DNA of 9,717 bases from the NCBI GenBank assembly GCA_937982385.1, contig CALJMC010000021.1:1-9717 (forward strand). The letters run 5' to 3'. This stretch comes from an uncultured Rickettsiales bacterium. GTDB taxonomy: Bacteria; Pseudomonadota; Alphaproteobacteria; Rickettsiales; UBA998. A program made the translations under genes and the position numbers. Positions within the stretch are counted from its first letter, which is position 1; each line of letters begins with the position of its first letter. The notes under the pieces are model-generated. The model was not told where the DNA came from. It was given only the letters and a program-made list of their open reading frames with translations, and made no database searches. Shown one piece after another: positions 1 through 5,468 of this stretch.

Positions 1-34
1 TGATTTCAGATATAACAAACAAGGAGAAATCATA

Positions 35-373
35 ATGACTTTAGTTAAAACACTCGGTTTGGCAGTACTTGGCGCAACGTTAGCTACTGCTGCATATGCA
101 TCAGATTCTAAATATCACGATGTAGATCTACACGGTTCTGCACACCATACACATGCTGATGGCGACTGGCATGGTAATAGCCCGCATACGCATAACGGCA
201 TTTCAACACACCGTGGCCATTCACATACTGCACCGGTAATTCCTGCAATTGCTGCTCCTGTAGCCGCTGCTGCTGGACCATGTGACCTCAATAACTGGCG
301 TAATAACTACGACTTACAAGTATGTCGTGTTAAGCAATCAGGTAACTATAACTATACCTATGACTTTGACTAG
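35..373 (+). CDS. Small exported histidine-rich protein
   Basis: 112 residues; family not recognised. The start is supported by AAGGAGA at 21-27, about 7 bases before the ATG. Residues 1-22 look like a Sec signal peptide: Lys5, a hydrophobic core, and A20-Y21-A22 as a likely signal peptidase I site before Ser23. The predicted mature protein of about 90 residues has three parts: a His-rich stretch with 11 histidines between residues 28 and 64 (several as HxH or HH pairs), an Ala/Pro-rich linker (66-80), and a short C-terminal part with two cysteines (C83, C97) and a Tyr/Asn-rich end. The histidine density suggests periplasmic binding of Zn, Ni or Cu, but this is inferred from composition alone. 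The two cysteines could form a disulfide after export. The gene stands alone and is closed by an intrinsic terminator 25 bases downstream; its promoter lies outside the window. Confidence 0.8.
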   Translation: MTLVKTLGLAVLGATLATAAYASDSKYHDVDLHGSAHHTHADGDWHGNSPHTHNGISTHRGHSHTAPVIPAIAAPVAAAAGPCDLNNWRNNYDLQVCRVKQSGNYNYTYDFD

Positions 374-397
374 TAGTTTGACGTTATTATATTATGA

Positions 398-431
398 AAG
401 CCCTGCCTCACATGAGGTGGGGCTTTTTTTT
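398..431 (+). terminator. Intrinsic terminator after the His-rich protein gene
   Basis: A 12-bp stem pairs 398-409 with 414-425 (two G-T pairs) around the tetraloop ACAT at 410-413, and an uninterrupted T-tract runs from 424 to 431. It separates the His-rich gene from trmJ. Confidence 0.9.
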
Positions 432-460
432 ATGACAAAACATCAATGATGCGCTAAATA
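432..460 (+). promoter_or_regulatory. Possible sigma70 promoter of trmJ
   Basis: ATGACA (432-437, five of six to the -35 consensus) lies 17 bases before TAAATA (455-460, a poor -10). It is the only candidate between the upstream terminator and trmJ. If real, transcription would begin at or within a base or two of the trmJ ATG, giving a leaderless message, which fits the lack of a Shine-Dalgarno sequence there. Confidence 0.3.
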
Positions 461-466
461 GTCTCT

Positions 467-1201
467 ATGAACCCTATATTAATTAAGCCAATGATCATCC
501 TTACTCGCCCACAAATGGGTGAGAATATTGGTGGTGCTGCGCGCGCTGCTATGAACTTTGGAATTGAATCACTGAAGCTAGTCGCTCCGCGTGATGGTTG
601 GCCTAATGAAAAAGCATTGGCAAGCAGTGCACATGCTAAAAGTGTGATCGAATCTGCCACTATTCATAGCAGATTAGAGGGGGCTTTGGCAGAGAGTGCG
701 TTTGCGTTTGCTATCACCGCCCGTCCGCGTGACATTGATTTACCTGTCTATAATGCTGAACAAGCGATGACTATGTTACAAAGTAACCAAATGGCGAGTT
801 TTGTCTTTGGTCCTGAGAATAATGGGTTGACGACGCAAGAAGTGGCGATGTGTAATGCGGTCATTCAGATTCCGACGTCTCCGCGCAACCCCTCACTAAA
901 TTTAGCGCAGGCGGTTGGGATTGTGAGCTATGAGTGGAGTAAGCTCGTTGCACACACTCAGTGGCAAGCGGCCAGTGAGTGTGAGAACGCAGAGGAGGGT
1001 GCAACAGATAAGGTTTTGCATGGCGACACTCAGGCACTTTATGCACATTTTATTCGTTTGATGGATGAGAAGAATTTTTACAATACGCAAGCGATGAAGC
1101 CCGTTTTGCAGAGAAATCTTCGTGCCATGCTATCGCGGAGCCATATGAATGCACAAGATATCCAGACGATGCATGGGATATTGAAGGCTATTAGTCGCTA
1201 G
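467..1201 (+). CDS. trmJ: tRNA (cytidine/uridine-2'-O-)-methyltransferase, TrmJ type
   Basis: 244 residues, a usual length for TrmJ. This SPOUT (SpoU/TrmH) family enzyme uses S-adenosylmethionine to methylate the 2'-O of residue 32 in the tRNA anticodon loop. All three family motifs are present: motif 1, NIGGAARAAMNFG at 20-32 with N20 and R26; motif 2, FGPENNGL at 114-121; motif 3, SLNLAQAV at 143-150, which forms the trefoil-knot cofactor site. The C-terminal helical part (about 205-243, LQRNLRAML and MHGILKAI) matches the TrmJ extension, which favours TrmJ over TrmL or TrmH. RPQMGENIG and VAPRDGWPN are typical of alphaproteobacterial members. Neither the ATG at 467 nor an in-frame ATG at 491 has a Shine-Dalgarno, so the start may be 8 codons later. 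Residues 168-186 form a poorly conserved acidic linker. Confidence 0.93.
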   Translation: MNPILIKPMIILTRPQMGENIGGAARAAMNFGIESLKLVAPRDGWPNEKALASSAHAKSVIESATIHSRLEGALAESAFAFAITARPRDIDLPVYNAEQAMTMLQSNQMASFVFGPENNGLTTQEVAMCNAVIQIPTSPRNPSLNLAQAVGIVSYEWSKLVAHTQWQAASECENAEEGATDKVLHGDTQALYAHFIRLMDEKNFYNTQAMKPVLQRNLRAMLSRSHMNAQDIQTMHGILKAISR

Positions 1202-1249
1202 TCGTGATGAAGTAGCCAATAGCATGCATAATACATATAAAGATCAAAT

Positions 1250-1294
1250 CGTCATACAATCGTCATAATTCATTCATACATTTTGAGGTATAAT
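1250..1294 (+). promoter_or_regulatory. Promoter with PHO-box-like 11-bp direct repeats
   Basis: A consensus -10 hexamer, TATAAT, lies at 1289-1294, but no good -35 sits 16-18 bases upstream. In its place are direct repeats with an 11-bp period: CGTCATA at 1250-1256, CGTCATA at 1261-1267 and a weaker ATTCATA at 1272-1278, which ends 10 bases before the -10. Enterobacterial and rhizobial PHO boxes have this architecture: TGTCATA-like 7-mers repeated every 11 bp, replacing the -35 about 10 bases before the -10. The first two copies differ from the CTGTCAT consensus at its first two bases. Binding by a PhoB/OmpR-type regulator is inferred. It would drive the gene starting at 1327. Confidence 0.5.
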
Positions 1295-1326
1295 AAGTGC
1301 AATTGAAAATGTAACTGCGAGGAATC

Positions 1327-1848
1327 ATGGCAGGAATTGGCGGCATGTTAAGTAACGTTATGGACTCTTTTAAGGGTGCCATTACCAATGGGTTTGATGA
1401 TTGGAAGAATGGTGACACGCAAAATGGATTGGGTGCGGGAATAGTAGGTGTTTCAGCCGTAATTGCTGCTGTGGTTGGCTATAATCTTTCTGGAGGGTTT
1501 GGCCAAGCCGGTGGTTCTTTGTTCGGAATTATACCCGTTGTCATGTTAGTTGGCTCCCTTGTAGGTAGCATTATCAACCAGCCTATTCAATCAATGCTCG
1601 CAAAATCTAAGGATGGTGATGAACATTCGCAAGGGCCAGATCTGAACGTTTCACGAGGGCAAGGGCACACGAAGGTCCCTTCTTATGTGCCTTCAATAGA
1701 TGTTAATACAATAGATTTCAGCGGAGGTGACGCAGATGGATTACAAGGAGCGCAAGTGAATGGTGCTGATCTTTCTGAGGCCGTTTCGCCTAAAGGTGCG
1801 CCGGTAGTTACGGGTGATGGTTCGGAATTAAAAGCAAAGGGTATATAA
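1327..1848 (+). CDS. Unrecognised membrane protein with two hydrophobic segments and polar tail
   Basis: 173 residues; no family recognised. GAGGAA at 1319-1324 supports the start. Residues 1-33 form a polar or amphipathic N-terminus (Gly-rich, then DDWKNGD). Two hydrophobic Gly-rich segments follow at about 34-55 and 64-84, consistent with a helical hairpin in the inner membrane. From about 92 the protein is a hydrophilic tail rich in Gly, Asp and Ser that looks disordered and ends LKAKGI. There is no signal peptide, Cys or catalytic motif. It is the first gene of a four-gene block of Gly/Ala-rich membrane proteins. Its TAA stop overlaps the ATG of the next gene by one base (TAATG), implying translational coupling. 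The PHO-box-like promoter just upstream is the best clue to its regulation. It could be a structural membrane protein or a membrane-active factor; nothing seen decides this. Confidence 0.8.
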   Translation: MAGIGGMLSNVMDSFKGAITNGFDDWKNGDTQNGLGAGIVGVSAVIAAVVGYNLSGGFGQAGGSLFGIIPVVMLVGSLVGSIINQPIQSMLAKSKDGDEHSQGPDLNVSRGQGHTKVPSYVPSIDVNTIDFSGGDADGLQGAQVNGADLSEAVSPKGAPVVTGDGSELKAKGI

Positions 1849-2243
1849 TGTTTGACTGGTTAGGTGATAAAATTGGTGCGGTGGTGAGTTTTCCCTTAAA
1901 TCTCATTAGAGGTGCGGGTAATAGTATGAATTTAAAGCTGGGCGTTTTAGCGGCTGTAGGTGTTGGCATTGCGGGGGTGCTCGGAGTTGCTGGCGCGACA
2001 CCTATGCTAGCGGTGGCGGCATTTACGGGAGTAACCATAGGGTCGGGGGTTGTTAATGGCGGCATTTATGCGGTGCAAGAATTATTGAAGTCTCCTGTTG
2101 GCACAGAATTGGCTCAGACAGCGATAGAGGCAGTTGAAAAAAAGGAGACACCTGGTCTTGAGAATCAGCTGGGAAACTTTTCGTCACAGTCACATGGCAA
2201 TCAACAGGTTGTTAATGCTGAGCGCACCGCCGGCGGCGGATAA
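1848..2243 (+). CDS. Unrecognised small Gly/Ala-rich membrane protein
   Basis: 131 residues; family not recognised. AAAGGG at 1836-1841, inside the end of the preceding gene, gives a good Shine-Dalgarno, and the start codon shares its A with the previous stop. The N-terminus (MFDWLGDKIGAVVSF, residues 1-15) looks amphipathic. Two hydrophobic segments at about 31-50 and 52-76 are rich in Gly, Ala and Val with G-x-x-x-G spacing. A helical stretch (77-100) precedes a polar Gln/Asn/Ser-rich tail ending in three glycines. The layout (short N-terminal helix, hydrophobic hairpin, polar tail) repeats that of the preceding protein, so the two could be partners or distant paralogues, although they show no clear sequence match. 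Coupling to the 1327 gene suggests roughly equal production. Confidence 0.78.
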   Translation: MFDWLGDKIGAVVSFPLNLIRGAGNSMNLKLGVLAAVGVGIAGVLGVAGATPMLAVAAFTGVTIGSGVVNGGIYAVQELLKSPVGTELAQTAIEAVEKKETPGLENQLGNFSSQSHGNQQVVNAERTAGGG

Positions 2244-2253
2244 GCTCTATAAT

Positions 2254-2288
2254 TGTAACACAACCTTCACATTTCTCTGCCGTAAAAT
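2254..2288 (+). promoter_or_regulatory. Possible second promoter with weak PHO-box-like repeat
   Basis: The 96-base gap before the 2340 gene holds TGTAACA (2254-2260) and CTTCACA (2265-2271), again 11 bp apart, followed 11 bases later by a -10-like TAAAAT (2283-2288). TGTAAC fits the degenerate half of the enterobacterial PHO box (CTGTMAY), but CTTCACA is a weak match. It deserves attention mainly because the stronger box at 1250 drives the same block. A Shine-Dalgarno (AAAGGG, 2327-2332) follows. Confidence 0.28.
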
Positions 2289-2339
2289 ATGGTAGAGTTT
2301 AAGGGTAAAGTAGAAAAAGGCCTTTGAAAGGGTAAGAAT

Positions 2340-3089
2340 ATGTCTAAGAATTTTGCAGATCCACATTATCATAGCACAGCAAGTGCGGCGATGAAAACGG
2401 GTACAGAAACTGCCAAAGGCGCTGCCGTAGGTGCAGGTGTTGGCGGGTTAGTTACAGGGCCGCTGATTGGTATGCTTGGTGGTATATTGGCTGGTGCAGC
2501 TGCAGTGTCATTGGTTGCTGCGGCGCCAATTTTAATCGTTGCTTCAGGAGCTGCTGCAATTGCAGCAACTGGATTAGTGTCAACAGGAATATTAGGTGGT
2601 GCGGCGCTGTCTGCATTTGGAGTGGTTGCAGCAGGCGGCTTTGCCATTGCGGCTGGCGGCGGTGCGATTGCCGGTGGATTTACTGGTGGTGGAGTTGGTT
2701 CTATAGTCGGAGCGATTACAGGATTTCTTACTGGTGGCGCTAAAGGCGCTGACAAAGGACGTGAAATTATCGCGCATGACCGTGGCGTAGCAGAATTAAG
2801 TAATCAGCAAACAGCAACAGCAATGGCCCAGACTAATACGGCGCAAACATTGCAGACCAATGCTATGGAGCGCGCGCAAGTACGTCAGCATCAGCATGAA
2901 GCGCAGATGGTACAGGCAATGGCTGTGCCACAAATTCAACCACAAGGTATGAGCCATATGGGGCGCGTCAATGAAACAGCCTTGTCGCAAGAAGTAGCAA
3001 ATGATAGCGCGGTATTGGCGTCCGAATCAGGACATGCTGCTGCAATGGAACAACGTGATGCAGCAGTTACTGCTGAACATCAGGTTTAG
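2340..3089 (+). CDS. Unrecognised glycine-zipper membrane protein with Gln-rich tail
   Basis: 249 residues; AAAGGG at 2327-2332 supports the start. The N-terminal 26 residues are polar with no signal peptide. Residues 27-134 form a 108-residue core with no charged residue and no histidine. It is made almost wholly of Gly, Ala, Val, Ile, Leu, Thr and Ser, with dense G-x-x-x-G spacing, as in glycine-zipper membrane domains; four or five tightly packed helices would fit. The core is flanked by similar short motifs, AKGA (25-28) and AKGADKGRE (134-142). The C-terminal third (150-249) is hydrophilic, rich in Gln, Ala, Met and His, and probably helical or disordered. Glycine-zipper proteins include pore formers, channels and envelope proteins; which applies here cannot be told. 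The ADKGR motif at 137-141 recurs in two other unknown proteins of this window. It is followed 20 bases later by the 3110 gene, probably in the same transcript. Confidence 0.82.
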   Translation: MSKNFADPHYHSTASAAMKTGTETAKGAAVGAGVGGLVTGPLIGMLGGILAGAAAVSLVAAAPILIVASGAAAIAATGLVSTGILGGAALSAFGVVAAGGFAIAAGGGAIAGGFTGGGVGSIVGAITGFLTGGAKGADKGREIIAHDRGVAELSNQQTATAMAQTNTAQTLQTNAMERAQVRQHQHEAQMVQAMAVPQIQPQGMSHMGRVNETALSQEVANDSAVLASESGHAAAMEQRDAAVTAEHQV

Positions 3090-3109
3090 GGGAGAAGGGT
3101 AGTATTGAT

Positions 3110-3556
3110 ATGGGTGTCGTTTCAGGTGTAAAAGCAATCAATAAGGCGGCTTTAGGTGTTACAGGCGCTGTTGTAAAAGCGTCATGGAAGCCTGTGGCAT
3201 GGACGCTCAAGGCTCCTCTAAAAGCTGGGCAATGGGCAGTGAATCATCCTAATAATTGGGTGAAATACCCTTCTATTGCGACAGCAGGGCTTGCGGCAGC
3301 TGGGACAGGGGCATTAATTATAAACCGTGCTGGACGCAACTCAAGTGAATTGCCGCCAGAAATGTTAGAAACACAAGCAATGTTGAACGAAAACCAGCAA
3401 ATGCTTGATGGCGTGATACAGCAAGAAGCGATGATGCAGCAAATGCCACCACAAGTGATGGCGCAGCAGGCGGCGAACCAACCGGACTTCCAAGTGAGCC
3501 AGATGGAGCCTCAGGGGCAATTGGCGCAATATGAGCAGACACTCGGTCAAGGCTAA
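3110..3556 (+). CDS. Unrecognised single-pass membrane protein with Gln/Met-rich tail
   Basis: 148 residues; family not recognised. GGAGAAGG at 3091-3098 lies about 11 bases before the ATG, a long but usable spacing. The N-terminal 50 residues are basic (about seven Lys, no acidic residue) with three Trp in the region 26-50, which suggests a membrane-associated amphipathic part on the cytoplasmic side. One hydrophobic segment spans about 54-72 and ends at N72-R73. From 80 onward the protein is polar, acidic and very rich in Gln and Met, with coiled-coil-like spacing at 84-112, and ends GQG. The Gln/Met-rich tail resembles in composition that of the protein encoded just upstream, so the two may interact through their tails (inference). 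It is the last gene of the membrane-protein block; no intrinsic terminator with a T-tract follows. Confidence 0.78.
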   Translation: MGVVSGVKAINKAALGVTGAVVKASWKPVAWTLKAPLKAGQWAVNHPNNWVKYPSIATAGLAAAGTGALIINRAGRNSSELPPEMLETQAMLNENQQMLDGVIQQEAMMQQMPPQVMAQQAANQPDFQVSQMEPQGQLAQYEQTLGQG

Positions 3557-3571
3557 ACCCTTTTATTTCTA

Positions 3572-3652
3572 GGCTTCGTAGCCGCACATGTTGTGCGTTA
3601 TTCCGCTGTCGTCAGCGCGTCGCTCATGGCTGAGGCGAACGTACTGTTCGCG
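3572..3652. repeat. Hairpin-rich intergenic stretch, five short stem-loops in a row
   Basis: The gap between 3556 and the rpsD promoter holds consecutive small inverted repeats: GGCT/AGCC (3572-3583), CGCACA/TGTGCG (3583-3597), CGCTG/CAGCG (3604-3617), CGCTCA/TGAGGCG with one bulge (3621-3637), and GCGAAC/GTTCGC (3635-3651). Neighbouring stems share a few bases, so not all can form at once. No T-tract follows, so it is not a standard terminator, and no tRNA-like T-loop is present. A dispersed intergenic repeat, a processed RNA or a 3'-end stabiliser are possible. Confidence 0.55.
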
Positions 3653-3700
3653 TATAAGATATAATATGAAATAAACCACTCTTCTTAAGCGAATTAGCGT

Positions 3701-3728
3701 TTGACAGTACGTGATTTGTCTGTATATT
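3701..3728 (+). promoter_or_regulatory. Strong sigma70-type promoter of rpsD
   Basis: A perfect -35 TTGACA (3701-3706) lies 16 bases from TATATT (3723-3728). Transcription would start near 3735, leaving a leader of about 30 bases with the Shine-Dalgarno TGAGG at 3753-3757. This makes rpsD independent of the membrane-protein block upstream. Confidence 0.8.
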
Positions 3729-3763
3729 CCGTGTTCCTAAATAATTAATAATTGAGGTTAAAC

Positions 3764-4384
3764 GTGTCGAAGCGTCAAAGTGCCAAATATAAAATCAGTC
3801 GTCGTATGGGCGAAAACATCTGGGGTCGTGCTAAAGATCCTGTATTGCGTCGCGAATATGCGCCGGGTCAACATGGTGCGGGTGCGCGCCGTAAGAAGCT
3901 TTCTGACTACGGTCTGCAGCTTCGTGCAAAGCAAAAGCTCAAAGGTTACTATGGTAATATTTCTGAGAAAGCGTTCCGCAGCATCTATGCTGAGGCAGTA
4001 CGCGTAAAAGGTGATACATCTGAAAACCTCGTTGGTTTGCTTGAGCGTCGTTTGGATGCTGTCGTCTACCGTTTGGGTATTGTTCCTACCGTATTTGCTT
4101 CACGTCAGTTCGTGAATCATGGTCATGTAATCGTGAATGGTGTACGTGTGAACATTCCTAGTTACCGTCTGAAAGAAGGCGATGTAATCGAAATCCGTGA
4201 GAAATCTCGTAACGTACCAATGGTTATTGGTTCATTGAAGAGCGGCGAACGCGCTGTTCCTGAGTATCTCGAGTTTGATGAAAAATCAGTGAAAGGTACA
4301 TTCGTACGCACACCAGCGTTCAGTGAAATTCCTTATCCTGTGATCATGGAACCGAACCTTGTAATCGAATTTTATTCTCGTTAA
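3764..4384 (+). CDS. rpsD: 30S ribosomal protein S4
   Basis: 206 residues from a GTG start, the usual length for alphaproteobacterial S4 (about 205). S4 is a primary 16S rRNA-binding protein that nucleates assembly of the 30S body, and takes part in decoding fidelity. The N-terminal domain shows RRMGENIWGR, EYAPGQHG and LSDYGLQLRAKQKLKGYY. The S4 RNA-binding domain covers about 95-157 (RRLDAVVYR, FASRQFVNHGHVIVNG, RVNIPSYRLKEGD), and the C-terminus ends EPNLVIEFYSR. The frame is open to a TTG at 3752, but that codon lies within the Shine-Dalgarno TTGAGG, and the encoded V/M-SKRQSAKYK matches the family N-terminus, so GTG at 3764 is the start. It has its own promoter and terminator, unlike the enterobacterial arrangement in the alpha operon. 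Confidence 0.98.
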   Translation: MSKRQSAKYKISRRMGENIWGRAKDPVLRREYAPGQHGAGARRKKLSDYGLQLRAKQKLKGYYGNISEKAFRSIYAEAVRVKGDTSENLVGLLERRLDAVVYRLGIVPTVFASRQFVNHGHVIVNGVRVNIPSYRLKEGDVIEIREKSRNVPMVIGSLKSGERAVPEYLEFDEKSVKGTFVRTPAFSEIPYPVIMEPNLVIEFYSR

Positions 4385-4407
4385 TCGACGGATTGACGTT
4401 TTTAGAG

Positions 4408-4438
4408 AAAAGGCTGGCTTTATGTCAGCCTTTTTTTT
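4408..4438 (+). terminator. Intrinsic terminator of rpsD
   Basis: An 11-bp stem (4408-4418 with 4424-4434, one G-T pair) closes a five-base loop TTTAT, and T's run from 4431 to 4438. It lies 23 bases after the rpsD stop. Confidence 0.92.
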
Positions 4439-4450
4439 ATGCTATGAGAT

Positions 4451-4957
4451 ATGAGCGAAAATTTTCAAAAACATGATTTAAGTGCGCTTGAGCAAGATAT
4501 GCTCGGGACGTATGCTGACCAAATCGCGGAACTGGCGCAAGCTGCTGTTGAAGGTGGCGAGGATGTCGAAATTGCGCTTGCTGCATTGTTGCAAGGTGCA
4601 CCTGATGGAGTGCGAACTGAGGCCGTGCAACGATTCCGTGCGATGATTGCGAACCTTCAAGAAGAAAAGGGCGCAGACTTAGAGTTAACGCCTGAGCAAG
4701 AAAAGCTCATGCAGATGCATGCAGATCGTGAACGTGCGATGTTGGCGCATTCTATGTCTGAAGAGACGTTGGAAAAAATGCGGCGCGCAATGCTTGCCAA
4801 TCCTGCTTTTTATGAGCAAATAATGAATTTGGGAGAAAAGCTTGCTAAGCGCGGCATATTCCTTGATACGCAGAAGCAAAGCATTACATCATCTGATGTT
4901 GCAGCGGCAGTGACTCCGAAGATAAAACAACCAGATGCCGATAAGGGTAGAGGTTAG
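4451..4957 (+). CDS. Unrecognised soluble, mostly helical acidic protein
   Basis: 168 residues; family not recognised. It has no signal peptide or membrane segment. The composition (Ala, Glu, Gln, Leu, Met) and charge spacing suggest an all-helical cytoplasmic protein: helices at about 10-35, 38-50, 53-75, 80-116 and 118-133, then a polar tail from about 140 ending PDADKGRG. The ADKGR at 163-167 also occurs near the C-terminus of the 8311-8610 protein and after the hydrophobic core of the 2340-3089 protein. The ATG at 4451 comes 12 bases after the rpsD terminator T-tract and has no Shine-Dalgarno. A -10-like TATGCT (4438-4443) would start transcription at about the ATG itself, so a leaderless message is possible. 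The next in-frame ATG (4499, Met17) is no better supported. The gene converges with grxD. Confidence 0.75.
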   Translation: MSENFQKHDLSALEQDMLGTYADQIAELAQAAVEGGEDVEIALAALLQGAPDGVRTEAVQRFRAMIANLQEEKGADLELTPEQEKLMQMHADRERAMLAHSMSEETLEKMRRAMLANPAFYEQIMNLGEKLAKRGIFLDTQKQSITSSDVAAAVTPKIKQPDADKGRG

Positions 4958-5038
4958 TTCTGGGTTTATGTTTTGCCGTATAGCTCATGCGAGGTCAGGA
5001 GACCGAGCGAGCCATCAGCCCACAAAGTGGTCGCGTAT

Positions 5039-5060
5039 TAAAAATTCAGGAGAATTTTTA
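5039..5060. terminator. AT-rich hairpin between convergent genes, possible weak terminator for grxD
   Basis: A perfect 9-bp inverted repeat (5039-5047 with 5052-5060) closes the loop AGGA. It lies 14 bases beyond the grxD stop and about 80 bases beyond the stop of the 4451 gene, so it could end both. The stem is nearly all A-T and its T-run is part of the stem, so termination would be weak. Just upstream, GGTC-AGGA-GACC (4993-5004) and CCAC-AAA-GTGG (5020-5030) form two further small hairpins. Nothing else is seen in the gap 4958-5074. Confidence 0.4.
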
Positions 5061-5074
5061 GGCGCAATCAAATA

Positions 5075-5410
5075 TTAGGCAGCGCAGCTGACGCCTTTGT
5101 CAGCAAGCATTTGCTGTAACTCGCCGGATTCATACATTTCACGTACGATGTCGCATCCGCCAACAAACTCTCCCTTGATGTAAAGCTGAGGAATAGTCGG
5201 CCAGTTGGAATAGGCTTTGACGCCTTCACGTATATCTTGATCGAGCAAAATATTCACATCATGTGGAACAACTTCGAGGCGTTCCAAGATGGTTGCGACT
5301 ACGGAAGAAAAACCACATTGCGGCAATTTAGGACTGCCTTTCATAAAGAGAACAACATCGTTATTCTTTACGGTTTCATCAATGATGTCGTGTGCTGTTT
5401 TGTCTGTCAT
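5075..5410 (-). CDS. grxD: Monothiol glutaredoxin, Grx4/GrxD type
   Basis: 111 residues, the normal size for single-domain monothiol glutaredoxins. These proteins bind a [2Fe-2S] cluster at a dimer interface with glutathione, deliver clusters to target proteins, and pair with BolA. Seen here: the cluster and glutathione-contact Lys24 (FMKGSP), the signature CGFS with active Cys32, WPTIPQ (70-75) with the cis-Pro at 74, and GGCD (84-87). Cys86 and Cys109 are additional cysteines. AAGGAGAG at 5416-5423 on this strand gives a strong Shine-Dalgarno 5 bases before the ATG. It is the last gene of the run purL-bolA-lipoprotein-grxD, in the order usual for alphaproteobacteria apart from the inserted small lipoprotein gene. 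Confidence 0.97.
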   Translation of the reverse strand: MTDKTAHDIIDETVKNNDVVLFMKGSPKLPQCGFSSVVATILERLEVVPHDVNILLDQDIREGVKAYSNWPTIPQLYIKGEFVGGCDIVREMYESGELQQMLADKGVSCAA

Positions 5411-5435
5411 GGTTACTCTCCTTGTTTACAACACT

Positions 5436-5464
5436 TATGTAGTGCGAAACGCGCTAATGTTCAA
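5436..5464 (-). promoter_or_regulatory. Possible weak promoter of grxD
   Basis: Read on the minus strand, TTGAAC (5464-5459) lies 17 bases from TACATA (5441-5436), in the 58-base gap between the lipoprotein stop and the grxD start. Both hexamers match poorly beyond their first bases, so co-transcription from bolA is at least as likely. Confidence 0.25.
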
Positions 5465-5468
5465 GTGC

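Noticed and set aside
2369..2755. Long Pro/Ala-rich open frame on the minus strand inside the 2340 gene
   Set aside because: It mirrors the Gly/Ala codons of the plus-strand gene, has no ribosome site, and its composition is what antisense of GGN/GCN codons yields.
3572..3652. tRNA or tmRNA-like gene in the hairpin stretch
   Set aside because: There is no acceptor stem, no GTTCRANYC T-loop, and no anticodon arm in a consistent layout.
3752..3763. Upstream TTG start adding four residues to S4
   Set aside because: The TTG is inside the Shine-Dalgarno, and family N-termini begin at the GTG (SKR...).
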